Positions 11,855-21,649 of a stretch of DNA of 64,000 nucleotides are shown here, in pieces. Below the pieces are notes generated by a model, which searched no databases, was not told where the DNA came from, and saw only the letters and a list, made by a program, of their open reading frames with translations. The position numbers and the translations under genes were made by a program. Positions within the stretch are counted from its first letter, which is position 1, and each line of letters begins with the position of its first letter. Source of the stretch: Triglochin maritima (taxonomy: Eukaryota; Streptophyta; Magnoliopsida; Alismatales; Juncaginaceae); NCBI GenBank assembly GCA_963682175.1, contig OY821784.1:23975621-24039620 (forward strand), read 5' to 3'.

Positions 11855-11889
11855 CCGCCAATTGGCGGTTCCAGACCGCCAATTGGCGG
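11855..11889. repeat. Duplicated palindrome CCGCCAATTGGCGG
   Basis: Two perfect 14-bp palindromes (11855-11868 and 11876-11889) lie 7 bp apart in solo LTR E. The same pair is in element N (50534-50568). The centre carries CCAAT in both directions. Confidence 0.85.
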
Positions 11890-12265
11890 CCTATAAAGCC
11901 CAGATCCGTCTGGGTCTTCTGGTGGGCTTGCCTTGGTGTGTTTCTTGGTCCTGGATGCATCTAACTTGTTTAGTGGAGCTCCGACCCGAATCGAATTGAC
12001 AAAATACTCCTCATGATGGTGTGGAGTTTCCTGTTTTGCTCTTAGGTCCTTCTGTCTTACGATCAGGTCCTTCTCCCTTGCATCTTGGTCCCCAGGTCTC
12101 ACAATTAGGTCCTTTTTTCCTGCTTTTGGGTCCTTTCATGGCTCTTCTCTTCAAACCTCTTTATTTCTGAAAACTAAACATAAAACTCGTCACATAGCAT
12201 TGCTTAGGTGTAAGATAATGGATATAAGGTACAAATATAAGCATGAAATGATGTCAATCATCCAC

Positions 12266-13845
12266 TAACAAAATTAAAAGGAAAATGTTAGAAAAACCCA
12301 CTAAAATGGTGGTAACAACAACGACGACGACCAACTCCCCGGCAGGTGCCAAAAATTAGATTGATCGTTTTAATTTACCGCAACTGCACGACATCAGTGA
12401 AGACGCGGCAAGTATGGGTCGTACCACAAGGATTTCTGCACGTTATTGTTATCACCATACTTGAATGGGAAGAGAAATAGATGGAAGATTTAAGCTAAGC
12501 TAACTAAACTAAACTAAGATAGAAGAAAACAATCTAAGTAAACCCCTTGTAGTTGAGGTGCAATAGTAATGTGTGTGTGCATGAGGTGTCCAACCATTAA
12601 GCATATGTATAAGAGTGTATGTTTACAAGTAGAAGCTAGTGTCGAATCTAAGTGTGAAACACACACATTATATGTGGTATACGAAACTAGGATACTGAAG
12701 TATCATTTTGATGGATTCTAAAGTATGCAATAAGCACCTAGGGTGGCCATCAAAGCATCAATCAATCCTAAGCATAACCATTGTTCATTAAGGAAAGATA
12801 AATCAAATAGAGCGACCATTCATTTGAAGTCAATTCCATCATCAAATAGAACTCATCACCAGTAAGTTGTCAAACATAGATGTAGCATGAAACAAGTACC
12901 TAGTGTTGCCATTATCTCATCTAAAACAAGGTTAACATGCTACAATTTTTAGATCTAACATTAAGCACATGGAAATGATACAAACATTGGGCCCTATCAT
13001 ACACTTCACCACCAACTACATTGTCTCCACCACAAATAAGGTGGATCTACTCAGTAATCATCACTACAAACAAGGAAATGAAGATATTAAGACTAAACAT
13101 GGAACAACACTCTAACTGGAAAAGTATTCAACAAAATCAAAAACTAAATGGATAGAAATAAAGCTAATGATAAGAGGAACATGAATCCAACCTTAGATTA
13201 AAGAAAATGTGAGATTACAACCTTCATCCACCTTCCGCTACTTGTAGCCAAATTGGGTAAAACCTAACCTACTCTAATGGTGGAAGTGGAGAAGGAGAAG
13301 AAAGGTAGGAGAAACATTGCTATATATAGAATAAGAATGGTGTAGATGAATCTAGGAGCAATCTGACAGTTGTAATTCATTTCTCTATGGTCTGGTGCAC
13401 CCCAATAACCAAGTCTGAGCCACGAGAAAAATTTGGGCATGTTTGGACCAACAAGATCCGCCAGTGGTGGATTTTCATCCGCCATTGGCGGATCATGTTG
13501 GACTTATATGCTATTAATCATTAGTTTTTTTATATTAGGAATTTGTACCAAATGCCGACTGGAGACAAGTATGGTTATGTGTGTCTCACTCTATTTATCA
13601 AACGATGACCTCCAAGTAAAGACAACGGATCTACAAAGTTTGTGGAGGTGTTGCAAGCTTTAAGGAAGACTTACTATTTTCTAGTACCATATTTGGAGAA
13701 GTAAGTAGCTGATTATATTTTATAATACCTTCAATTTCAATATATTTCATTTGGGAGAATCATAAAGATGATTAACATTAATCTAATTGATGAACTAAAT
13801 ATCAATATTTCTCTACTGACATGCATTCAGAAGATATCATACATT
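12266..13845 (-). mobile_element. Athila-like element J, copy 1: leader end, primer site and LTR
   Basis: 12266-12341 is leader. A degenerate Asp-tRNA-type primer site (ccccggcaggtgcca, near 12337) precedes an LTR that starts about 12357 (expected TG reads TA). The LTR shares only its opening with the N family (ttttaatttaccgcaactgcacgac). It lacks the conserved snRNA-like promoter. A diverged palindrome (gatccgccagtggtggat) is at about 13457. The right end of the LTR could not be fixed. Confidence 0.65.
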
Positions 13846-13851
13846 CACCAA

Positions 13852-14626
13852 GCAATATACAAGAATCAAACGGCAAATAATAACATCCATACGTGCACTA
13901 GATCGTGTGACATCAACCAATGAATGACACACACGCATGCACCAAACCTCTAACCGCTAGTAGCACGTCCAAACCTCGTCTCCACAACCAACTCTGGGTA
14001 GGGAGAATGTGAACGCAGCAAGGCAAGGTGAGCTCGCTAGCCCATAGCGCATGAAACAGACGCGTAGCACCAACCGAGACAATGGGTCAGAACCACGCAC
14101 ACCCTCCGCGCGCTGACAAGATCTCTCCCCACCCCACCATGCCTGTCCTCTACGACACCAGTTCCCACCCCACGCCGTCAGAGGCTAGCCACCACTAGAA
14201 TCCAGCCACACCAGCCAGTTGTCTGGGAGCTACACGCCAACGTATGCGGGAGATACCCTTGGTGACCATGCGCGTGCCAGCCACGCATGGCCCCAAGACA
14301 GGGGCTGCCCAGCCTCCTCCTTTGGGTGACATTGCCAGAGCTTGATCGGACCCCACCAGCGCTCCGGTACTGCTTGGCTGCCCCCAGTAGCCAGCCACTA
14401 GCCACACACAAACCTAGCACGTGCCTGGTTGGTGTTTTGCTTGGTGGTGCAAAAACTTGCACCACCATCCACTCCGGTTCTAGCCAGCCCACCAGCCATC
14501 ATCCCCACCTCTTGTCCTATTAGTGGGCCAGAAGCATATAATACAACATGCATACAATAAACATATAAACACACAAGCATGAAAAATGAGAATGAACATT
14601 ACTACAAAATCACGACAGGTCTTACA
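13852..14626 (-). mobile_element. LTR-like segment K2, copy 1
   Basis: Non-coding segment ending gacaggtcttaca at 14626, and so like K1 at its right edge. It sits against the gag pseudogene L. The match in copy 2 is 60173-60945. ORFs inside are not supported by any protein similarity I recognise. Confidence 0.4.
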
Positions 14627-14766
14627 TATGCCTCCACAAAGGTACACATTTGCTGCAAACAAAACTTGTCTTTGAGGGAATATTTGAGGTTGTTCACGTA
14701 CTTATCAACCTTTTGGTCTTCTATCTTTGATAGATCACATCTTGACGACAATGTAAACTCAACATA
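14627..14766 (-). pseudogene. gag pseudogene L, copy 1, 3' part (split by element B)
   Basis: The minus strand reads, in part, DLSKIEDQKVDKYVNNLKYSLKDKF. This is the C-terminal half of a Ty3/gypsy Gag (pattern ...Q.V.RYI.GL...I.D) and continues from 23899-24505 across element B. The last 5 bases before B (ACATA) are its target site. Confidence 0.7.
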
Positions 14767-15426
14767 TGTAGGATCCTAATCCTAATTGTGCCTTAATCAT
14801 GTTTTAGGTGGTGATTAGAGGAAGATGAAGATGGATGGCTTGGATTGAAGATGGTTGGATGGAGGGTTGTGATGGAGTGGAGATGAGATGAGTGGTGGAG
14901 ATGGAGTGGATTGGAATGGATGGTGAGGATTGGATTGGGAGGAGATATTATTGGGTTCTCTCTCTCTCTCTCAGTTGCTCTCTCACACGATTCCCTCTCT
15001 CCCTCCTGCAGTGAGCTCCGGCGAGTTGGTGCTCCGGCGTGGAGTTGTGTTCGGGCAAGCGGTGGTGGTGGTCGTTTGTCGGTGGCTTGAGGTGAGTGGG
15101 TGGTTCTTTAACCTTTCCGCACATTTGGTTCTCTCTCTCTACCTCACTCATTTTCTGTGGTTGTGGGTGATTGGTGGAGGTTGCCGGAGTTGGATTCGTG
15201 AGTGTGGATCGTCGAGGAGGAGTTGATCGTCGTTTGGACGCGAGAGTCATCGATGGATCGTGTTTGGGGAGACGTGCTCGTGGAGGCGTCGTCGCGGTTC
15301 TTCAAAGGTCTCTTCAGACCTTCCGGTATGTCAAGCTCACTCACTTAATTACCGTGAGTAATTGGAAGTGGACGGTAGGTCGTTCGGCTCGTCACAAGTA
15401 AATGTGCAGCAGATTTCACTGCCTGA

Positions 15427-16032
15427 TCGGTCGACCGGTTGGTGCAAACGGTCGACCGTTCGTGAAGAAAATACGGGTTCTTCCTGAAATCGGTCGAACG
15501 ATGCCATGTGGCGGTCGACCGATTGTGCATAAAAGGCAAACGTGGTGAGTTTCGGTCGACCGGGTCCCCTTTGCCGGTCGACCGTGTCCACTGTCTTAAG
15601 TCGGTTTGGAGCGTTGACCATCTAAACGGTCGACCGCTCTTTGACTTTGTTCGACCGTGACTTAAGTGAGTTTGGGGGTCGGTTCGACCGAATGTGGGTT
15701 CGGTCTATCGGACCTGCGTGTTGAGCGTTAGGAATGCTCTGGATGAAATCGGTCGACCGAGGAGGTCTTGGCGTTCGACCGGTTTCAGGACGCGAGAGAG
15801 GGATTATTCGCTGTGGGATCGGTCGACCGAAGGATGCTCGGAGTTCGACCGACCGGACGTTTTGTTCGTTGAACCTGGGAGTTGACCATCTAAACGGTCG
15901 ACCATCCCGTGATTTTGGTTCGACCGAACGAGTGTGGTTTTGGGAATCGGTCGACTGATGGAGTGCCGGTCGAGGTGGATTGCCTTGTATTTGCTTGATT
16001 CGGTCGACCGAGACTTTTGGTTTGGTCGACCG
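15427..16032. repeat. CGGTCGACCG palindrome array in element B left LTR
   Basis: I count about 19 full or near-full copies of CGGTCGACCG in some 600 bp, often paired and spaced 20-40 bp. The array is repeated at about 22298-22904 in the right LTR. Confidence 0.9.
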
Positions 16033-16136
16033 TTTGTGTCCTGTTTTGCACTATGGAGGTGCTGTTGTCGTGGTCGTCCGTGTGGGGCGAGTTGTGGTGC
16101 CGATGTTCTTCTCGCAAGTGTGCTAGGTGCACGAGG

Positions 16137-16630
16137 GTTGCGGTGGTTGGTTGAGATTACACCTGGAGCCCCGTAACCGTGTGTGAGGTTGGGATTGGCT
16201 GAAATAGGCCTGAGGCCCAGCTTAGAATTGTGGTGTTGCGGGGGTTGGTTGAAAAAGACCTGGAGCCCCGTGACTGTGTGAGAGCTGCGGTTGGTTGAAA
16301 AAGACCTGGAGCCCAGATAGTCTGTGCGGGGTTGGTTGAAAAAGACCTGGAGCTCCGTAGTGCGTTCATGTTGGCTGAAAAAGGCCTGGAGCCTGAGCAG
16401 GGACCGCGTGTAGGGGTTGGTTGAAAAAGACCTGGAGCCCTTAGACGTTTGGGTTGGTTGAAAATAGACCTGGAGCCCTTGGTCGTGTCGTGGTAGCTGC
16501 GGTTGGTTGAAAAAGACCTGGAGCCCAGCTTGGCGATGAGTGTGTGGTACGGTGGTTGGTTGAGATTGGACCTGGAGCCCCGTGACCGTGGTGTGTGCTG
16601 TGGTTGGGTGAAAGAGCCCTGGAGCCTAGC
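16137..16630 (+). repeat. Minisatellite in element B left LTR (11 units)
   Basis: Eleven units of about 36-55 bp share the core GGTTGGTTGAAAAAGACCTG followed by GAGCC. Spacers between cores vary. The right LTR has the same array at about 23008-23505. Confidence 0.9.
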
Positions 16631-16901
16631 TGTTTAGTTGAGATGCTTTTCCTGTTTAGTAGAATTGCATGCTAGGGCGTCTTTCAGTTCTTGTATTTAG
16701 AGTTTGGCATACGGGGTTTCCTTCTGGAAACTCAGGCATTGTTGCATGTTTACTTTCAGGCCGTGATCGGCGTTAGGGGGTGGTGACCGAGGAGACGAGC
16801 GCTGCTACCGGATCCAGTTTTCTCTTGGTTGAGGTCGTGTGATTACTGTTTCCTTCGTTTATGCTTTTGATGTAATCACAACTTTTGTAAACTTTAATGT
16901 T

Positions 16902-16956
<55 letters not shown>

Positions 16957-17048
16957 GTGCACCTGTGTTCCTTTATTTGCGTAATATCCTCTGTTGATTG
17001 AGTGTTTATAAATTTTAAATTTTCCGCTGCTTTGAGGATGTTACAACT

Positions 17049-17060
17049 TGGTATCAGAGC
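17049..17060 (+). other. Element B primer binding site (tRNA-iMet)
   Basis: Exact TGGTATCAGAGC, 3 bp after the 5' LTR, complementary to the 3' end of initiator Met-tRNA. Confidence 0.95.
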
Positions 17061-17164
17061 GGTCGGTTCCAGTGTCCTTATCCAAGGAAACCACCCTTAG
17101 AGGTTTAGAGTCTGCATTAATTCATGCATTCATGGTTTTGATGTGTGCTGTTCTTTATGTGTAG

Positions 17165-18151
17165 ATGGCTCCGAGACGCGTGAGACCTCCCCCACGGGAC
17201 CATGACACTAGTGGGGATACTGGGAGTACGGACTGGGCTGAGGAGCGGCGGATGCTCTATGACACGGTGGGGCGACTGGGAGCGATGTTGGATCGCCACT
17301 CAGGCAGAGGAGAGCCAGCAGCGGCAGGAGCGATGCTCGACCGCTTTATGAGACAGCACCCACCTACCTTTGATGGTAAAGGAGAGTCTGAGGCTGCGGA
17401 GGACTGGGTCCTGAAGATTCAGGAGATCCTTCGGGCGATTCAGTGCCCGCCTTAGAGGCAGACAGGATTGGCAGCATATGTGTTGGGCGGAGACGAGTCC
17501 AACTGCTGGAGGATCACATCTGCAGTGGTGTTTGAGGGCAGGACTGAGATCAGCTGGGAGGAAGTCCTGCGGGAGTTCAACGAGCAGTATTTCCCAGAGC
17601 ATGTCAGAGATGGGAGGCGAGAGGAGTTTATCACTCTCGAGCAGGGAGAGGCGACCCTGGCTGAGTATACCCGGAGGTTCAACGCGCTGGAGCATTACTG
17701 TCCGGAGATTTGCGTGACGCCGCTGCAGAGGGCGAGGAAGTTCATACGGGGGCTGAGGAAGCACCTCCGTACTCAGGTGACATACAGTATGCCACAGACG
17801 CTGGCCGATGCCGTGCGGTTTGCGACGATCATCGATCAGGATTACCAGCAGAATTATGTTGAGGCCAGGAGAGCACCGGGGAAGGTCAGTGGACGTCTGG
17901 GTGCTCCGCTAGCAGGGAACCCAGGCAAGAGGCCCCGGATCGGAGGAGGTGGGCCACGCCAGCCTGAGGCGTGCAGAGGTTGTGGCAGAGTTCACTCTGG
18001 TGAGTGTTGGGGTCGTGGGGTTTGTCACGGGTGTCGCAAACCAGGCCACTATGTGCGAGATTGTCCGAGTGGGCGAGGCGGGTCCAGCAGGCATTCAGGG
18101 TAGCCAACAGGAGGCAGAGGTGGAGGTCGTCGAACTTTTGCACCGTCGTAG
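17165..18151 (+). pseudogene. Element B gag remnant
   Basis: The start ATG at 17165 (MAPRRVRPPP) is 105 bp after the primer site. Capsid-like sequence runs through RFMRQHPPTFDGKGESEA, then FNEQYFPEHVRD and RRFNALEHYCPEI. A zinc knuckle CHGCRKPGHYVRDC (CX2CX4HX4C) is at 18023-18064, preceded by a second Cys-rich motif, CRGCGRVHSGEC. Three nonsense codons (17453, 18101, 18149) each sit where the related element has CAG or glutamine. There is no frameshift in gag. Gag would assemble particles and package RNA. Confidence 0.92.
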
Positions 18152-20130
18152 CAGCAGGGTCGGAGGACTGGATGGGTCTTTACCATCCAGGCGGATGAGG
18201 CGAGAGATGCCAGCACGGTGGTGGAAGGTACCCCGCTTTTTGTTGCTGGGTTGAGTGCGAGAGTGCTGTTTGATTGTGGGGCCACTCACTCGTTCATCTC
18301 GGAGCGATTTGCGAGCGTGCTGGGCCGTACCCCTGCGAAGTTGACTGCCACGTTGGAGGTCAGCATACCCTTGGGTCTGGTGGGCATTGTGGGGAGTTTC
18401 CTCCCCAGCGCCATGATTGTTTCGGGAGATCAGGAGTTTCCGGCTGACCTGATCTTGTTGACGATGGAGGACTTCGACGTCATACTGGGAATGGATTGGC
18501 TGTCCCAGTACGATGTGCGAGTTTTGTGCCGAGAGAAGAAGATCCTGATCCTGAGGAAGGGTCTACCTGATGTGCTGATCAGGGGGACGAAAGATAGAGG
18601 AGGCAGAGTGATCGTATCAGCAGTGAGGGCACAGAAGTTGTTGCAGCAGGGTTGTAGAGCTTTCGTGGCCACTTTGGTAGTTCCAGATCCAGAGGCGAGG
18701 AGATTAGAGGACATTGAGATTGTTCGGGAGTTCCCAGATGTATTTGCAGATGATGTCACTGGGTTGCCGCCTCACAGAGAGATTGAGTTTGGGATCGATT
18801 TGGTAGCTGGGACTACGCCGCAGTCGAAGGCGCCGTATCGGATGGCACCTGCTGAGCGGGCAGAGCTGAAGAAGCAGTTGCAGGACCTGATGGATTCAGG
18901 ATTTATCCACTCCAGTGTGTCTCACCTTGGGGAGCGCCAGTACTCTTCGTGAAGAAGAAGGACGGATCACTACGGATGTGTATTGATTACAGGATGTTGA
19001 ACAAGGTTACCGTGAGATCGGTATCCCTTGCCCAGGATCGAGGACCTGTTTGACCAGTTGCAGTCAGCGCAGGTGTTCTCGAAGATTGATCTGCGATCCA
19101 GTTATCATCAGCTGAGGATCAGAGAGGCAGATGTGCAGAAGACAACATTCAGGACGAGGTGCGGGCATTACGAGTTTCTGGTGATGCCGTTTGGGTTGAC
19201 GAACGCGCCTGCAGCGTTTATGGATTTGATGAATAGGACGTTCAGTCAGTACCTCAACCGGTTTGTGATCGTCTTCATGGACGATATTTTGGTTTACTCG
19301 CCAGATGTGGAGCAGCATCGAGAGCACTTGAGAGTTGTACTTGGCATTTTGCGGGATCATCAGTTGTATGCCAAGCTATCGAAGTGCGAGTTCTGGCTGA
19401 GCAGTGTCGCCTTCTAGGGACAAATCGTGTCAGGTGACGGGATTTTCGTAGATCCAGCGAAGGTCGAGGCCGTTACACAGTGGAGAGCCCCTACGAGTGT
19501 GGTAGAGGTCGGGAGTTTTGTGGGTCTAGCGGGCTATTATCGCCGCTTTATTCAGGATTTCTCGAGGTTGGCTTCGCCGTTGACGGCTCTGACGCGGAAG
19601 GGCGTCGAGTTCGTGTGGTCCCAGAAGTGCGAGGACAGTTTTCAGGAACTGAAGAGTCGGCTGACGACTGCTCCAGTTCTGACACTTCCCAGTGGCAGTG
19701 GTGGGTTCGTGATTTACAGTGACGCGTCAGGAGTTTGACTGGGATGTGTACTTATGCAGCACGGGCAGGTGGTTGCATACGCATTGAGGCAGCTGAAGGT
19801 GACCGAGAGGAACTACCCCACTCATGATTTTGAGTTGGCGGCAGTGGTGCACGCTTTGAAGACCTGGAGGCATTACTTGTATGGCAAGCGATTCGAGGTG
19901 TTCACAGATCATCAGAGCCTGAAGTATCTGTTTTCGCAGAAGGAGCTGAATATGAGGCAGCGCAGACGGCTCGAGCTGATTAAGGATTATGATTTCACCA
20001 TCTCGTACCATCTGGGGAAGGCGAATTCGGTTGCTAATGCTTTGAGCAGGAAGGTGGAGGTCACCGCAGCAGGTCTTTGTATCGAGGAGTGGAAGCTGCT
20101 TGAGGCGTTGACCGAGTGGAGAGCGTTCAC
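18152..20130 (+). pseudogene. Element B protease, reverse transcriptase and RNase H remnant
   Basis: The protease part shows VFTIQADEARDAS, active site LFDCGATHSFISERF (near 18270) and FDVILGMDWLSQYD. RT shows [41 protein letters not shown] and the catalytic FMDD at 19274-19285. RNase H shows [31 protein letters not shown] and NALSRK. A 2-bp insertion near 18915 (after 'tccagtg') and a 2-bp deletion near 19013 cancel each other and scramble about 33 codons. Nonsense codons lie at 19415 (Leu position) and 19736 (Gly position). The frame is the same as gag, so the ancestor had one Gag-Pol ORF. Confidence 0.92.
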
Positions 20131-21633
20131 CGATGAGTCGCGAGGTGCAGTGATCGCCGGGCTGAGAGTGGAGCCTCAGTTGGTCTCGAGTATTGTTCAG
20201 GCTCAGAGTGTTGATGATGAGTTACCTGGGTTGTTACAGTTGGCTGCCAGAGATGGGTCAGACTTCAGTATTGGAGTTGATGGTGGGCTGAGGTTCAGAG
20301 GTCGTGTCTGGGTGCCGAAACGAGGAGATCTGAGGAAGGACATTCTGGAGGAGGCGCATAGATCTCGTTATTCGATCCACCCGGGCAGCACGAAGTTGTT
20401 TAGAGATCTTCAGAGGAATTTCTGGTGGAAGAGGATGAAGACGGAGATCACAGAATTTGTTGGTAGATGTCTGATTTGTCAGCAGGTGAAGATTGAGCAC
20501 TAGAGACCTACAGGGCCGATGCAGAGGATCGAGCTTCCAGAGTGGAAGTGGGAGCACGTGACGATGGATTTTGTCACCGGGCTGCCGAAGACGAGAGGAT
20601 TCCACGACGCGATTTGGGTTATAGTCGATCGACTGACCAAGTCGGCGCATTTCTTAGCTATTCGGACCACGTTACCTCTGGAGGGTTTAGCTAAGTTGTA
20701 TATTGAGGAGATTGTGAGGCTTCATGGAGTGCCCGTGAGTATTATTTCAGATCGAGATCCGAGGTTCACTTCCATATTCTGGGGGAGTTTGCAGCAGGCT
20801 TTGGGGACTCGGTTGAAGTTCAATACGACATTCCATCCGCAGACAGACGGTCAGTCTGAGAGGACCATCCAGACGCTAGAGGATATGTTGCGAGCGTGTA
20901 CTCTGGATTGGGCAGGTCATTGGGATGAGCATCTGCCATTGATCGAGTTCGCCTACAACAACAGCTACCATTCGAGCATTGGGATGACACCGTACGAGGC
21001 CCTGTACGGGAGACCGTGTAGATCACCGGTATGCTGGAGTGATGTAGGCGAGAGACAGCTAGTTGGTCCTGAGATTGTGCAGATGTATGCTGAAAAGGTT
21101 GATGTGATCAGGCAGAGACTAGCTACTGCGCAGAGCAGGCAGAAGAGCTACGCGGATAGGCATAGGCGAGAGCTGAGATTTGAGGCAGGTGACCATGTCT
21201 TCCTGAGGATTTCACCATCTCGACGAGTGATGAGGTTTGGGAAGAAGGGGAAGCTCAGTCCGAGGTATGTCGGACCGTTTGAGATTCTCGAGCGGATTAG
21301 AGAGGTTGCCTACAGGGTAGCGCTGCCGCCGTAGTTTTCGGGTCTTCACAACGTCTTCCACGTTTCAATGTTGAGGAAGTACGTAGCGGATCCTTCTCAT
21401 GTGATTCAGTTGGAGGTTCTAGAGATCCGTTAAGATTTGTCTCTTGAGGAGAGACCGGTTGAGATTGTGGATCGGATGGAGCATCAATTGAGGAGGAGGA
21501 CCATTCCGATGGTGAAGGTCAGGTGGCAGCACCACAGTGAGCGAGAGGCCACTTGGGAGATTGAGGAGGAGGTCCGGAAGGAGTTCCCGGAGTTGTTTGG
21601 TGAGCTTCAATCTTCATTTCGAGGACGAAAGTC
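20131..21633 (+). pseudogene. Element B integrase and chromodomain remnant
   Basis: The HHCC zinc-binding region reads [20 protein letters not shown] with CLICQQ (20359-20485). The catalytic triad is MDFVTG (near 20563), Asp at 20750 in IISDRDPRF and Glu at 20858 in DGQSERT. The last two are 35 residues apart (D35E). A C-terminal chromodomain reads PVEIVDRMEHQLRRRTIPM ... EATWEIEEEVRKEFPELF (21450-21600). Chromodomains steer insertion toward particular chromatin (family knowledge). Nonsense codons at 20501, 21332 and 21434 replace CAG, CAG and CAA. Confidence 0.92.
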
Positions 21634-21649
21634 TTTTAGGAGGGTGGAT
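21634..21649 (+). other. Element B polypurine tract
   Basis: TTTTAGGAGGGTGGAT directly before the 3' LTR at 21650. Confidence 0.9.

Larger units (their letters stand above)
10690..12260 (-). mobile_element. Solo Athila LTR E
   Basis: A single 1571-bp LTR of the element N family, TGATTGATCG to GTCAATCA, with a perfect 5-bp target duplication TCCAC (10685-10689 and 12261-12265) and no internal region. Copy 2 of the duplication has the unoccupied site (ccatgtccactaac, near 47811). Solo LTRs arise by LTR-LTR recombination. The promoter block lies at 11724-11775. Confidence 0.93.
14767..17045 (+). repeat. Element B left (5') LTR
   Basis: About 2279 bp. In order it holds a CT tract (about 14958-14972), the CGGTCGACCG array (15427-16030), an 11-unit minisatellite (about 16137-16630) and an AT microsatellite (16914-16952), then GATGTTACA. 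Confidence 0.95.

Noticed and set aside
14178..14523. Possible host gene with ORFs of 104 and 78 codons on opposite strands
   Set aside because: The segment is part of the duplicated K2 LTR-like sequence. The frames differ between the two copies and no domain is recognisable.
15427..16032. CRISPR-like array
   Set aside because: The motif is a 10-bp palindrome at irregular intervals, the spacers are not unique units, and the context is a plant LTR.
16914..16952. AT microsatellite as a replication or scaffold attachment site
   Set aside because: An AT run of variable length occurs near the same LTR end in A, B, C and D. Simple repeat expansion explains it.
17041..17064. tRNA gene at tggtatcagagcggtcg
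   Set aside because: It is a primer binding site complementary to a tRNA 3' end. No cloverleaf can be formed around it.
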